A DNA stretch of 64,000 nucleotides from NCBI GenBank assembly GCA_000023185.1, contig CP001624.1, forward strand, positions 496,001 through 560,000. Direction: 5' to 3'. Positions 25,904 through 34,039 of this stretch are shown here, piece after piece. Numbering within the stretch: position 1 is the stretch's first letter; every line of letters begins with the position of its first letter. Source of the stretch: Rhizobium leguminosarum bv. trifolii WSM1325 (lineage in GTDB: Bacteria > Pseudomonadota > Alphaproteobacteria > Rhizobiales > Rhizobiaceae). Below the pieces are notes generated by a model. The model was not told where the DNA came from. It did no database searches and worked only from the letters and a program-made list of their open reading frames with translations. The position numbers were made by a program, and so were the translations under genes.

Positions 25904-26322
25904 GCGGGGATTACCCTCCTGCGGTAGTGGAATGACGGCCTTTCTTGATGCCGCTTTTGGCAAACGGGCCGGCCGAACCGTCACCTTGCAAGCGCACAAG
26001 CTGTGTCGTTTCCGCATCACTTTCTGTAAGGTTGCAAATATCCGCTTGGCAATGGCGAAATGCTTCGGTACAAAACGCTCACCGCTTTAGTTCAAACATA
26101 GGGAGGCGTTGCATGCCAGCAATCATCGAAACCTTCCCTTGCGGAATGTCCCGACACTAGGTCATTTCCATTCGCGGCCCGCCGCAAGCGCGCCCGACAT
26201 GCGGTTTTCCCTTAATTCATAGCCCGATTGATCTGACGGGGTTATTTCGTCTCCCGCTTGGGCTGTGCCATCCAACTCTCTATCCTGAGGACCGGCTGCC
26301 GACACGGCGCCGAGCGATTAAA
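25904..26322. other. Leader region of the ABC exporter, with a short ORF
   Basis: About 420 bases without a full-length gene. A GGGAGG site at 26101-26106 is followed, after six bases, by a 15-codon ORF at 26113-26160. The exporter start is 160 bases further on. Confidence 0.45.
26113..26160 (+). CDS. Candidate 15-aa leader peptide (uORF)
   Basis: ATG at 26113 with a perfect GGGAGG site at ideal spacing, giving MPAIIETFPCGMSRH and a TAG stop. The following ABC exporter gene starts about 160 bases downstream. Such a well-placed site on a 15-codon frame suggests a regulatory leader or the remnant of a gene. There is no attenuator hairpin that I can point to. Confidence 0.3.
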   Translation: MPAIIETFPCGMSRH

Positions 26323-28113
26323 ATGACTCGCAAGAAGCTCGATTTCCGCGCCGATGCCTATCGCCATGTGCTCGGCTTTGTTTTCCATCATTGGCGCCAT
26401 CGGCCTGTACTGGTGGGCATTATTGTCGTGCTGGTCATTGCCAGCACCCTGGCCGAAGTCATGGTGCCGGTGTTTTCCGGCCAGATCGTCGATGCCATCG
26501 CCGGCGGCAATGCGGCTGAGCGGGCACTGCGCGCCTTCGTCGTTGTCGTGGCGCTTGGCCTGACCAGCGTGACACTGCGCTGGTTCATCTTCAATGGCAT
26601 CATCCGGCTGACGCTGCGCACCATGGCGGATGTGACGAATAACGGTTTCCACAAGGTGCAGCGGTTTTCGACCGACTGGCACGCCAACAGCTTTGCCGGT
26701 TCGACAGTGCGCAAGATCACCCGCGGCATGTGGGCACTCGACCAGCTCAACGACCTGCTGCTGGTCGCACTGCTGCCCTCCATCGTCATGCTGGTTGGCG
26801 CCAGTATCGTGCTCGGCAGCTACTGGCCGATCATGGGCCTGATCGTGGCTGCGGGCTCGCTGATCTATATCGGCGTGACCGTGGCGCTTTCCATGGGCTT
26901 CGTGTCGCCGGCGGCGCGGCTTGCCAATGCCTGGGACACCAAGCTTGGCGGCGCGCTGGCGGATGCGATCAGCTGCAATTCGGTGGTCAAGGCCTTCGGC
27001 GCCGAGACCCGCGAAGAGGCACGCCTGCGCCAGGTGATGGCCAGATGGGACAGCCGGACGCGTCGGACATGGAAGCGCGGCACGCTGAGCGGCACGATCC
27101 AGGGCTTCCTGATGGTTGCGATGCAGGCAGGTATTCTGGGAACGGGCCTGGTCATGTGGCGGCAGGGGCTGGCGACGCCTGGCGACATCACCTTCGTGCT
27201 GGCGATGTTCTTCGTTCTGCAGGGCTATCTGCGCAATGTCGGCCAGGACATCCGCAATCTGCAGCGTGCCGTCAACGACATGGAAGAACTGGTGCTGCTC
27301 GACAAGATGCCGCTCGGCATCGAGGACAAGCCCAACGCCACGCCGATCAGGATTGGCGAGGGCGAGATCGTCTTCGATCGCATCACCTTCCAGTATGGCG
27401 CCCATCCCACGCCGCTTTATGACGACTTTTCGGTCACCATCAAGCCGGGTGAGCGCGTCGGCCTGGTGGGACATTCGGGTTCCGGCAAGACGACCTTCGT
27501 CAAGCTCATCCAGCGCCTCTATGACGTCAACTCGGGCCAAATCCGCATCGACGGACAGGATATCGCAGCGGTCAGGCAATCAAGCCTGCGCGGCCAGATC
27601 GCGATCGTGCAGCAGGAGCCCATCCTGTTTCACCGTACGCTGGCGGAAAACATCGCCTATTCCAGGCCGAACGCCTCGCGGCGCGAGATCGAACAGGCGG
27701 CGAAACAGGCGAGCGCCCACGACTTCATCATGGACCTTCCCAAGGGCTATGAGACGATGGTGGGCGAACGCGGCGTCAAGCTGTCGGGCGGCGAGCGGCA
27801 GCGTGTCGCCATTGCCCGTGCCTTCCTGGCCGATGCACCGGTGCTGATCCTGGACGAGGCGACATCTAGCCTCGACAGCGAAAGCGAAGTGCAGATCCAG
27901 CAGGCCATGGAACGCCTGATGAACGGCCGCACGACGCTGGTGATCGCCCATCGGCTGTCCACGGTGCGGGCGCTCGACCGGCTGCTGGTCTTCGACAAGG
28001 GAAAGATTGTCGAGGAAGGCGACCACCAGGCGCTGATCAGGCTCAATAACGGTATCTATCGCCGGCTGTTCGAGCGCCAGGCGCTGGAACTGACCAAGGG
28101 TCTGGTGGCGTGA
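26323..28113 (+). CDS. ABC exporter, fused membrane and ATPase domains
   Basis: 596 aa. The membrane domain (residues about 25-320) has six hydrophobic segments. The ATPase domain has Walker A GHSGSGKTT (about 384), Q-loop VQQEPILF, signature LSGGERQR (about 490), Walker B VLILDEATSSLD and H-loop IAHRLS. All catalytic motifs are canonical, in contrast to the degenerate protein at 47578. Half-transporters of this type work as dimers and export lipids, peptides or drugs; substrate unknown. Confidence 0.92.
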   Translation: MTRKKLDFRADAYRHVLGFVFHHWRHRPVLVGIIVVLVIASTLAEVMVPVFSGQIVDAIAGGNAAERALRAFVVVVALGLTSVTLRWFIFNGIIRLTLRTMADVTNNGFHKVQRFSTDWHANSFAGSTVRKITRGMWALDQLNDLLLVALLPSIVMLVGASIVLGSYWPIMGLIVAAGSLIYIGVTVALSMGFVSPAARLANAWDTKLGGALADAISCNSVVKAFGAETREEARLRQVMARWDSRTRRTWKRGTLSGTIQGFLMVAMQAGILGTGLVMWRQGLATPGDITFVLAMFFVLQGYLRNVGQDIRNLQRAVNDMEELVLLDKMPLGIEDKPNATPIRIGEGEIVFDRITFQYGAHPTPLYDDFSVTIKPGERVGLVGHSGSGKTTFVKLIQRLYDVNSGQIRIDGQDIAAVRQSSLRGQIAIVQQEPILFHRTLAENIAYSRPNASRREIEQAAKQASAHDFIMDLPKGYETMVGERGVKLSGGERQRVAIARAFLADAPVLILDEATSSLDSESEVQIQQAMERLMNGRTTLVIAHRLSTVRALDRLLVFDKGKIVEEGDHQALIRLNNGIYRRLFERQALELTKGLVA

Positions 28114-28118
28114 ACCAA

Positions 28119-28221
28119 AACGCGACAGCGCCGCGTCTTTTCGAGAGCCGCGGCGCTGTAGCACTTTGAATGGCTGCATGATTTTATCCCTCAATCGATG
28201 GCGATTTCAGGGATCATGCAA
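28119..28221. repeat. Compound-hairpin intergenic repeat (GTAGCACTTTGAAT type)
   Basis: Two nested dyads: ACAGCGCCGCG at 28125-28135 pairs perfectly with CGCGGCGCTGT at 28149-28159; then, after GTAGCACTTTGAATGGC, TGCATGA at 28175-28181 pairs with TCATGCA at 28214-28220, with further imperfect pairing inside. I recognise this layout as a frequent intergenic element of Rhizobium chromosomes. It lies at the convergent end of the exporter and methyltransferase genes and may also act as a bidirectional terminator. Confidence 0.6.
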
Positions 28222-28240
28222 GTCAGGCCGATGCTGTCCT

Positions 28241-28720
28241 TTACGTCTTCCGGTAAAGGAAATAACGGCCTTCCTTGATGCCGTCAGGCAGCGGCAGCCC
28301 CACCAGCTCCGGATGCTCCAGCGGCAGCCCGCTGACGGCGATGCCGTTATGGGCAAGCACGCCGGCCATCAGTTGCGGCAGCCAGGTCAGCGTCACCGCG
28401 TCGATCTCGTCATGGCCGGTGCCGATATCGGCATGGGCAAGGGCCGCGCCGATGCCGACGAAGGCCTGGCCGGACTCGCGGATATTGCCGGTCACCATGT
28501 CTTCTGCCGCTGGTGTCGAGGCCGAATAGGAACGGACTTCCCAGTCGAAAGCGACGATGCGCCGGCCAGGAAAGTTCTCGCGCAGATGATCATAGGTGCG
28601 GCCGTTGCCAAGTCCGAACTCCAGCACCGGGCCTGGCGTTTCCCCCACCAGATCGATGATCGAGTTCAAAATGTCTCGCTGGGCCGTCAACCGGCGAATG
28701 AAGCTGTCTAGGCGGCTCAT
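28241..28720 (-). CDS. SAM-dependent methyltransferase, class I
   Basis: 159 aa, short for the class. It has the SAM-binding loop PVLEFGLGNGRTYDHL (about residue 31) followed by the acidic residue in IVAFDWEV (about 55). The end of the protein lacks a recognisable substrate domain. Substrate unknown. The start has no evident ribosome site, and the upstream spacer carries two dispersed repeats. Confidence 0.8.
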   Translation of the reverse strand: MSRLDSFIRRLTAQRDILNSIIDLVGETPGPVLEFGLGNGRTYDHLRENFPGRRIVAFDWEVRSYSASTPAAEDMVTGNIRESGQAFVGIGAALAHADIGTGHDEIDAVTLTWLPQLMAGVLAHNGIAVSGLPLEHPELVGLPLPDGIKEGRYFLYRKT

Positions 28721-28759
28721 CTAATCTATATCCGTCATGAAATCGTCGGCGGTCCTGGT

Positions 28760-28806
28760 GGAATTCCAGCAAAAGTGCGAGAGCGGTTTTGCGTCCGGAA
28801 TTGCGT
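28760..28806. repeat. Dispersed intergenic repeat, inverted copy of 7865 element
   Basis: Contains GGAATTCCAGCAAAAGTGCG and then GGTTTTGCGTCCGGAATTGCG-like sequence, the reverse complement of the element at 7865-7914 with a few differences. It sits between the divergent methyltransferase and DUF3095 genes. Confidence 0.65.
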
Positions 28807-28819
28807 AAAAACAAAAAGA

Positions 28820-28860
28820 TAGAGCGTTTCCGTGGGTCCGAAAAAGCACGAAATGCTCTA
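28820..28860. repeat. Short inverted repeat AGAGCGTTTC...GAAATGCTCT
   Basis: AGAGCGTTTC at 28821-28830 and GAAATGCTCT at 28850-28859 form a 10-bp arm with one mismatch around a loop containing CCGTGGGTCCG. It directly follows the repeat at 28760, so the two make a composite element. Confidence 0.55.
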
Positions 28861-28944
28861 GCACATGAAACCTTGCCACGTCGATTGTCGTAAATGGGAA
28901 TTGGCGTTGCAGTGGCGACATGGGTCTGTGCTAAGCTGGACGAT

Positions 28945-30120
28945 ATGAAAACCGTGACCGACGAAGATTTCTTTGCCGAAGTGCCGCTCTTCAACAAATT
29001 CGAGGGCGTGACCGACGCCGCCAACTACCGGCCGCTGCCGGATGGTTGGGTGCTGGCGCTGGCCGACATCGTCGGCTCGACGCCGGCGATCGCCGCCGGC
29101 CGTTACAAGGACGTCAACATGGCGGGCGCCAGTGTGATTTCAGCGGTGTTGAATTCCGTCGGCAAGGGCGATTATCCCTTCGTCTTCGGCGGCGACGGCG
29201 CGCTGATTGCGCTTCCGGGATCGTTGGAAAAGCCGGCGCGCGACGCCCTTGCCGCCGTGCAGGTCTGGGTCGAGGAGGATCTGGGCCTGACGCTGCGCAT
29301 CGCCATCGTGCCGGTCGCCGATACCCGCGCCGAGGGCCTCGACGTCCGCGTCGCCCGTTACTCCGTAAGCCCTCATGTCACCTATGCGATGTTCTGGGGC
29401 GGCGGCACCAGCTGGGCCGAAAGACAGATGAAGCTCGACCGCTACGGTATCGATCGCGCGGCCCCGGGAACACGCCCGGATCTGACCGGCCTTTCCTGCC
29501 GTTGGAGCCCGATCGACGCCAGGCACGGCGAGATCGTCTCGATCATCGCGGTGCCCGGCGAAGGCCGGCCGGGACAGGAATTTCGGGACCTCGTCAACGG
29601 CATCGTCGCCATCACTACCGAGCAGAACCGGGACAGCCACCCGGTGCCGGCGGATGGTCCGGACCTTGCCTTCTCGCTGCACGGCATCAACCGCGAGGCC
29701 AAGGCCACCGCGCCGGCTGGTCGGCGATTGCGGCAGAAGCTCATCATCTTCCTGCAGCTCGCCATCACGGTCGTGTTCTACAGGCTCGGCATTCCACTCG
29801 GCCGCTTCGACGCCCGCCGCTACAAGCGCGACGTCGCCGGCAATTCCGATTTCCGCAAGTTCGATGACGGGCTGAAGATGACGATCGACGTCGACGCCGA
29901 ACATCTGAAACGGATCGAGACGCTGCTGGAAGCGGCACGCGCCAAGGGCATTGCCCGCTACGGCCTGCATCGTCAGGCCTCGGCGCTGATGACCTGCTTC
30001 GTGCCGACGCCGATCTCGCGCGACCACATGCATTTCATCGACGGCGCGGCCGGCGGTTACGCGGTGGCCGCAAGCCGGATGACCGGCAAGGTGCTTGCGA
30101 CGGCGCCGCATCAAACGTGA
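28945..30120 (+). CDS. DUF3095 protein, adenylate-cyclase-like fold
   Basis: 391 aa from the ATG at 28945, where family similarity begins (MKTVTDEDFFAEVPLFNKF). Residues about 30-180 resemble a class III cyclase: LALADIVGSTPAI carries a possible first metal Asp, and FVFGGDGALIALPG the second. The C-terminal part (HLKRIETLLEAARAKGIARYG and DHMHFIDGA) is specific to DUF3095. Whether the family makes a cyclic nucleotide is not known to me. It is a single gene behind a pair of dispersed repeats. Confidence 0.82.
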   Translation: MKTVTDEDFFAEVPLFNKFEGVTDAANYRPLPDGWVLALADIVGSTPAIAAGRYKDVNMAGASVISAVLNSVGKGDYPFVFGGDGALIALPGSLEKPARDALAAVQVWVEEDLGLTLRIAIVPVADTRAEGLDVRVARYSVSPHVTYAMFWGGGTSWAERQMKLDRYGIDRAAPGTRPDLTGLSCRWSPIDARHGEIVSIIAVPGEGRPGQEFRDLVNGIVAITTEQNRDSHPVPADGPDLAFSLHGINREAKATAPAGRRLRQKLIIFLQLAITVVFYRLGIPLGRFDARRYKRDVAGNSDFRKFDDGLKMTIDVDAEHLKRIETLLEAARAKGIARYGLHRQASALMTCFVPTPISRDHMHFIDGAAGGYAVAASRMTGKVLATAPHQT

Positions 30121-30191
30121 TCGCCCGAAGAAAAATAAACCCATCGCTTTGACGGCGACGGGCTGATCTCGCATTGGTTCAAGCAAAGACT

Positions 30192-30566
30192 TTATCGTGA
30201 ACGGCAGCGACCGGTCCGCGTGGTTTCCTTGTCGCCGTCATCATAGGCAATACCGATCTTCTCGCCGCCAAGCGAGGTGATCTTGCCCGCATACCAATCG
30301 CCAGCACCCTTGTAGTTGCACTCTACCTTCATCCCGATGACCCAGTCGTAAGGACGCACATCGCTCAAGGAAACAGTTTCCTTATCGCCGTCATCATATC
30401 GGATCGTGACCTTCCCGCCCGAGGCGCTGTCGATAACGCCAGGGAACCAATAACCGGCCCCCTTGTAGTTTCCGAGAACCCAGTCGCCTTTGGTCTGCGC
30501 GGATGCGACAGAAGCGCAGGAGCACATGACACCGATTGCGATAGCCGCGGCAACAAAACTCTTCAA
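30192..30566 (-). CDS. Exported protein with two Tudor/agenet-like repeats
   Basis: 124 aa using the TTG at 30566, chosen because GAGGGAGG lies at ideal spacing before it; the TTG at 30593 has none. A signal peptide (MKSFVAAAIAIGVMCSCAS) ends near ASAQ. The mature protein is two copies of a module of about 40 residues: WVLGNYKGAGYWFPGVI with VTIRYDDGDKETVS, and VECNYKGAGDWYAGKIT with IGIAYDDGDKETTR. The W-x-G...Y-x-D-G-D pattern is that of small Tudor/agenet-type beta barrels. The role in the periplasm is unknown. It ends abruptly after the second module. Confidence 0.7.
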   Translation of the reverse strand: MKSFVAAAIAIGVMCSCASVASAQTKGDWVLGNYKGAGYWFPGVIDSASGGKVTIRYDDGDKETVSLSDVRPYDWVIGMKVECNYKGAGDWYAGKITSLGGEKIGIAYDDGDKETTRTGRCRSR

Positions 30567-30628
30567 GATAGTCCTCCCTCGGAACTCATCCAATCCGCCC
30601 CCGAAATGGTTGTGGCAAGATCAGCAGC

Positions 30629-31015
30629 TTAAAGCGCGGTGATGAAATCTGCCTTAACAACAGAAAGGGAGTAAGTCCGCTCACCATCGGAGAAGATTGC
30701 GGTTGGCGTCGTAGCTATAGGCTTGCCAGAAAGCTTCTTGATTTGATTAAGGTGGTGGCTGGTCGAAAGGCCGGTGTTGACGATACCGGACAGACGGGGG
30801 TCGTGCGTGTTGTCAAGGTAGCATGTCGCCCGCAAACCATTGATCGGGCGCCGAAGAGCGAACCGCGGCCAACGCCTTTCGCGTTTACGCCGGATGACAC
30901 CTGCCACGTCTTCTAACTCGACGACTCGCCGCGGATCGAGTGGTGCCAAAACATCGTCGAAAAATGAAACCATTGTCTCAAGGTCGCGAGCGCCGATCAT
31001 GATGTGACTGAACAT
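30629..31015 (-). pseudogene. VOC-family protein, truncated and joined to unrelated C-terminus
   Basis: From the ATG at 31015 the first 62 residues are a clear glyoxalase/VOC N-terminal half (MFSHIMIGARDLETMVSFFD, ERRWPRFALRRPINGL). The second half of the VOC domain is missing. Instead the frame continues with about 65 residues of different type; TTPTAIFSDGER resembles the end of thioredoxin-fold DsbC-like proteins, a weak match. The frame also opens earlier at 31144, overlapping the stop of the amidohydrolase gene as ATGA. Most likely a deletion fused two genes; a functional chimera is less likely. Confidence 0.55.
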
Positions 31016-31140
31016 GGTGAGTTCCCGTGTCAAAAAGTCCGCGACGCGCCGCGAATCTACGGTCCTTGTAGGGATGGGAGATCTGACTTCGCTGTCCGGC
31101 AAGAGAAGGTAGCTGCGCGCCGGAAGATTCCAGCGCTTGT

Positions 31141-31719
31141 TCATAACTGGCGGAGAACGTCCTCCGTCGACGAGATTTCCAACTGCACCGAGAACCTATC
31201 CCCCAACAATTCGAGCGAGGCGTCATGAGTATCATCGGCACCGCTACAAACGGCGTCCTTCAGAAGGATGACACGATAGCCAAGGTCAATAGCTCCAAGG
31301 GCTGCGGCCAGCACACATACGTCCGTCTCCCCGCCCGAGATCGCGAGGGTCTGAACCCCTTCCCCTGCCAGGACGCGGTGAAGCTCGCCGGTGGTCCACG
31401 GAGAATAGGTCATCTTGTCGAAGATCCGGGCGGGTGGAACCAACGCCTTGAGTGACGGGACGAGATCGACCATGTCTGGTCCCAGTCGTTCGAGGGTCAT
31501 GGTGTCCCATTTCTGGTAGTAGCTCCGCCACATGCCATGCATGTCCTCTGCCCGCTTGGGCGGCACGAAGCGCGTGAACACCGTGCGCTGCGGATAGCGC
31601 TGCGAAATTTCCTGGATCCGAGGCGAGACCTCCTTCATCCACGGCACATGCCAGGGCGTGTTTTCCGCGAACATCCGCTGCATATCGATGCACAAGTGAA
31701 TCCAGTGGCTGTCGTTCAT
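31141..31719 (-). CDS. Isochorismatase-family cysteine hydrolase
   Basis: 192 aa from the ATG at 31719, which has GGAGGGAGGAG directly upstream; the longer frame overlaps nadE and is rejected. Family features: LCIDMQRMFAE (catalytic Asp, about residue 11), a Lys in IFDKMTYSPW (about 99), and the cysteine nucleophile in SGGETDVCVLAAAL (about 133). Members hydrolyse nicotinamide, isochorismate or other amides. It lies 64 bases after nadE on the same strand, which favours a nicotinamidase-like NAD-salvage role, but specificity is not shown by sequence. Confidence 0.87.
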   Translation of the reverse strand: MNDSHWIHLCIDMQRMFAENTPWHVPWMKEVSPRIQEISQRYPQRTVFTRFVPPKRAEDMHGMWRSYYQKWDTMTLERLGPDMVDLVPSLKALVPPARIFDKMTYSPWTTGELHRVLAGEGVQTLAISGGETDVCVLAAALGAIDLGYRVILLKDAVCSGADDTHDASLELLGDRFSVQLEISSTEDVLRQL

Positions 31720-31783
31720 CGTCTCCTCCCTCCAACACGAACCAACATCACAGACTGCGGTTCCCAACGGCGGCCGACGCTTT

Positions 31784-32617
31784 TCACCCCGCTCTTTCGT
31801 CGATCGGCGCCACGGGCAGCGCGCGTTTGTGCGCACTTGCCCAGTAAGTTTTGAGAATACGCTTCCTTGCTGGCTCGGCGATCGCCTTCCCCTCGAGAAA
31901 ATCATCAATGTTGTCGTAGGTGACGCCATAGACATCTTCATCGGGACGAAGAGGCGCGTCAGATTCAAGGTCCGCAGTCGGCACCTTGAATACCAGTTCC
32001 CGCGGAGCGCCCATATGCTCGGCCATGGCCCTCACCCGTCGCTTGGTCAGGCCGGCAAGCGGCAATATGTCAGCTGCTCCATCGCCGAACTTTGTGAAGA
32101 ACCCCATGAGAGCTTCGGCCGCTTGATCAGTCCCGATCACCAATCCTCTGGTTGACCCAGCCAGCGCGTACTGCGCGACCATTCGCTGGCGTGCTTTGAT
32201 GTTGCCGAGATGGAAATGTTTGCGAGCCGGCTCCACCAGATCTTCTCCCTCGGCCATGACCGCGTCGAGCATGGCGTCTGCTGCTGGCTGTATATCGACC
32301 GTGACGACACGATCCGGGCCAATGACGTCTAGCGACTTTTGCGCGTCTGTCTCGTCGGCCTGGACACCATACGGCAGTCGAACTGCAATGAACTGCGCAT
32401 CGCATCCATCCGCTCGAACTTCCGAGACTGCGGCTTGCGCGAGTAGACCGGCGACAAGCGAGTCGACGCCACCGCTTATCCCAAGAACGAAAGTTCGGCA
32501 GGAAGCCTGGCGCAGATAACGGCCCAGGAAATCGATGCGACGCCGAACCTCAAGCGCCGCATCGAAATCGGCGGTGACCCCGAGTGTCCGAGATATTGAC
32601 AGCTGGTCTTGGTCCAT
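31784..32617 (-). CDS. nadE: Ammonia-dependent NAD(+) synthetase
   Basis: 277 aa. It converts nicotinate adenine dinucleotide to NAD with ATP and ammonia. The PP-loop SGGVDSLVAGLL (about residue 49) binds ATP; NIKARQRMVAQYALA (about 138) and VIGTDQAAEALMGFFTKFGDGAADILPL (seen in two parts: VIGTDQAAEAL and FFTKFGDGAADILPL) are NadE signatures. There is no N-terminal glutaminase domain, so it is the short E. coli-type enzyme. An isochorismatase-family gene follows and may form an NAD salvage pair. Confidence 0.94.
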   Translation of the reverse strand: MDQDQLSISRTLGVTADFDAALEVRRRIDFLGRYLRQASCRTFVLGISGGVDSLVAGLLAQAAVSEVRADGCDAQFIAVRLPYGVQADETDAQKSLDVIGPDRVVTVDIQPAADAMLDAVMAEGEDLVEPARKHFHLGNIKARQRMVAQYALAGSTRGLVIGTDQAAEALMGFFTKFGDGAADILPLAGLTKRRVRAMAEHMGAPRELVFKVPTADLESDAPLRPDEDVYGVTYDNIDDFLEGKAIAEPARKRILKTYWASAHKRALPVAPIDERAG

Positions 32618-32661
32618 TTGATCCGTAGCCTGTTTGGCTTATCGTTATCTGCCGAGGTAAC

Positions 32662-32907
32662 TCAGGACAGCAGAGGCTGCTCTTTCTTCCAGTCCCGGTA
32701 AGGGGTCAGCATTTGCCCAGGAAAGCGCCGCTCGATCTCTTCTTCCACGAGCGTAATCCGTGACAGGGTTTCCTCCCTATCCCTGATGTCATGCTCGCTA
32801 TGCTTTTCCAGCGAGCTCATGGCAGCAAAAACCTCATCGCTCGTCATCGCCTCAAGCCGGGTCGCGAAATCCGAAACGTCCTCGTTCAAAATGTCATTGG
32901 CTACCAT
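32662..32907 (-). CDS. Hypothetical small helical protein
   Basis: 81 aa with a good GGGAGAG site before the ATG at 32907. The sequence is charged and mostly helical by composition (ATRLEAMTSDEVFAAMSSLE, then TLVEEEIERRFPG), without signal peptide or cysteines. It ends 44 bases ahead of the nadE start and could share its transcript. No family recognised. Confidence 0.6.
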   Translation of the reverse strand: MVANDILNEDVSDFATRLEAMTSDEVFAAMSSLEKHSEHDIRDREETLSRITLVEEEIERRFPGQMLTPYRDWKKEQPLLS

Positions 32908-33020
32908 TACTGCTCTCCCTGCTTGCGCTGCAAACCATGGGGATATGAAATTGTTCCTTCTCTCGGAACTCGATTGCGTCGCGAAAGTTTATGGGGCGAT
33001 CGACAACGGGAGTATCCTGC

Positions 33021-33554
33021 ATGAAAAAAACCCTCATTCTGGCATCTATCCTCATGGCAACCGCCGGATCCGCTACCTTCGCCCAGTCCACGGCCGAGAA
33101 AACCGGCGTCAACTCCGTGATGGGTGTCGCACCGAAGACCGAAGATTTCGTCGTCGAGGCGGCCAGCAGCGACATGTTCGAGATTGAATCCAGCAAGCTC
33201 GCCCTGGAACGGTCGGACGACAAGACCAAGGCATTTGCACAGCAGATGCTGACCGACCACCAGAAGACGTCGGACGAGTTGAAGGCTATGGTCACATCCG
33301 GAAAGGTGAAGGGGACGATCCCCGCAGCCATGTCCTCTTCTCATCAGGGAATGCTAGACGATCTGGCGAAACTTCAGGGCGATGACTTCACCAAGCAGTA
33401 TCATTCTGACCAGGAAGACGTGCATGAGGACGCGGTCGATCTATTCAAGCGTTACGGCGACGAGGGTGAAAATGCCGAGCTGAAGGCTTGGGCGGCAAAA
33501 ACCCGGCCGGCTTTGGAGCATCATCTTCAGATGGCAACGGAGCTGAACAAGTAA
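33021..33554 (+). CDS. DUF4142 exported ferritin-like protein
   Basis: 177 aa from the ATG at 33021 (GGGAG upstream). A signal peptide (MKKTLILASILMATAGSATF) ends at about residue 22. The mature part is the four-helix DUF4142 bundle: FVVEAASSDMFEIESSKLAL, FAQQMLTDHQKTSDELKAM, and KTRPALEHHLQMATEL at the end. Rhizobial relatives are found in envelope or stress loci; function unknown. A strong terminator follows 10 bases after the stop. A second, broken copy of the family is at 11844. Confidence 0.88.
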   Translation: MKKTLILASILMATAGSATFAQSTAEKTGVNSVMGVAPKTEDFVVEAASSDMFEIESSKLALERSDDKTKAFAQQMLTDHQKTSDELKAMVTSGKVKGTIPAAMSSSHQGMLDDLAKLQGDDFTKQYHSDQEDVHEDAVDLFKRYGDEGENAELKAWAAKTRPALEHHLQMATELNK

Positions 33555-33564
33555 TCGTGTACCC

Positions 33565-33592
33565 GCCCCCGCTAGTATGGCGGGGGCTTTTT
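33565..33592 (+). terminator. Rho-independent terminator after DUF4142 gene
   Basis: Perfect 8-bp stem GCCCCCGC (33565-33572) with GCGGGGGC (33580-33587), loop of seven, then TTTTT. It ends the DUF4142 transcript. Confidence 0.85.
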
Positions 33593-33604
33593 CTTGGTCA
33601 AGCT

Positions 33605-34039
33605 ATGCTGATCGGCTACCACGCTTCGCACGAGCAATTCTCTCCTAGGCAGCCTGGAGCGCGTCCAGGCAGCGGAGGGGGCCGGATTTCAGGCTGTGAT
33701 AACCTCGGATCACCTTGCGCCGTGGAGCTCTAGGCCGGGGAATTCCGGGAATAACTGGGCCCCGCTCGGCGCAGTCATGGCGAAAACAACAGTCCCGTTG
33801 GGGAGCCTCGCCATACCGGGAAGCTGGTGCTGGCTCACCTGATCGCAACCCTGTCCGAAATGTTCCCGGATCGATTGCGCTGGGTCGCCATGGGCAGTGG
33901 CGAAGCGTTGAATGAGACGGCCGTCGGCCGCGGATGGCCAGAGAAGGCGGAACGGAACCTCAGGACAGAGGCTGGCGCCGAGATGATCAGACGCCTGCTA
34001 ACGGGAGACGTTTTGAATTGCGATGCCTTGGCTGCGTAA
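33605..34039 (+). pseudogene. FMN/F420-type LLM flavin oxidoreductase, frameshifted remnant
   Basis: Three consecutive pieces in changing frames match one family. From ATG 33605: MLIGYHASHEQFSPRQ. In another frame from about 33648: LERVQAAEGAGFQAVITSD, then HLAPWS and WAPLGAVMAKTTVPLG, to about 33815. Back in the first frame from about 33827: IATLSEMFPDRLRW, GSGEALNETAVGRGWPEKAE, and a TAA stop. This order is that of luciferase-like (LLM) class oxidoreductases. At least two frameshifts are needed, and the gene starts just behind a terminator with no promoter seen. Decay may continue to about 34250, where GRWADLNI resembles a later family segment. Confidence 0.7.

Noticed and set aside
30121..30191. 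Hairpin-like CCCATCGC...GGCGACGGG after the DUF3095 gene
   Set aside because: The stem has a mismatch and no T-run follows, so it is not called a terminator.
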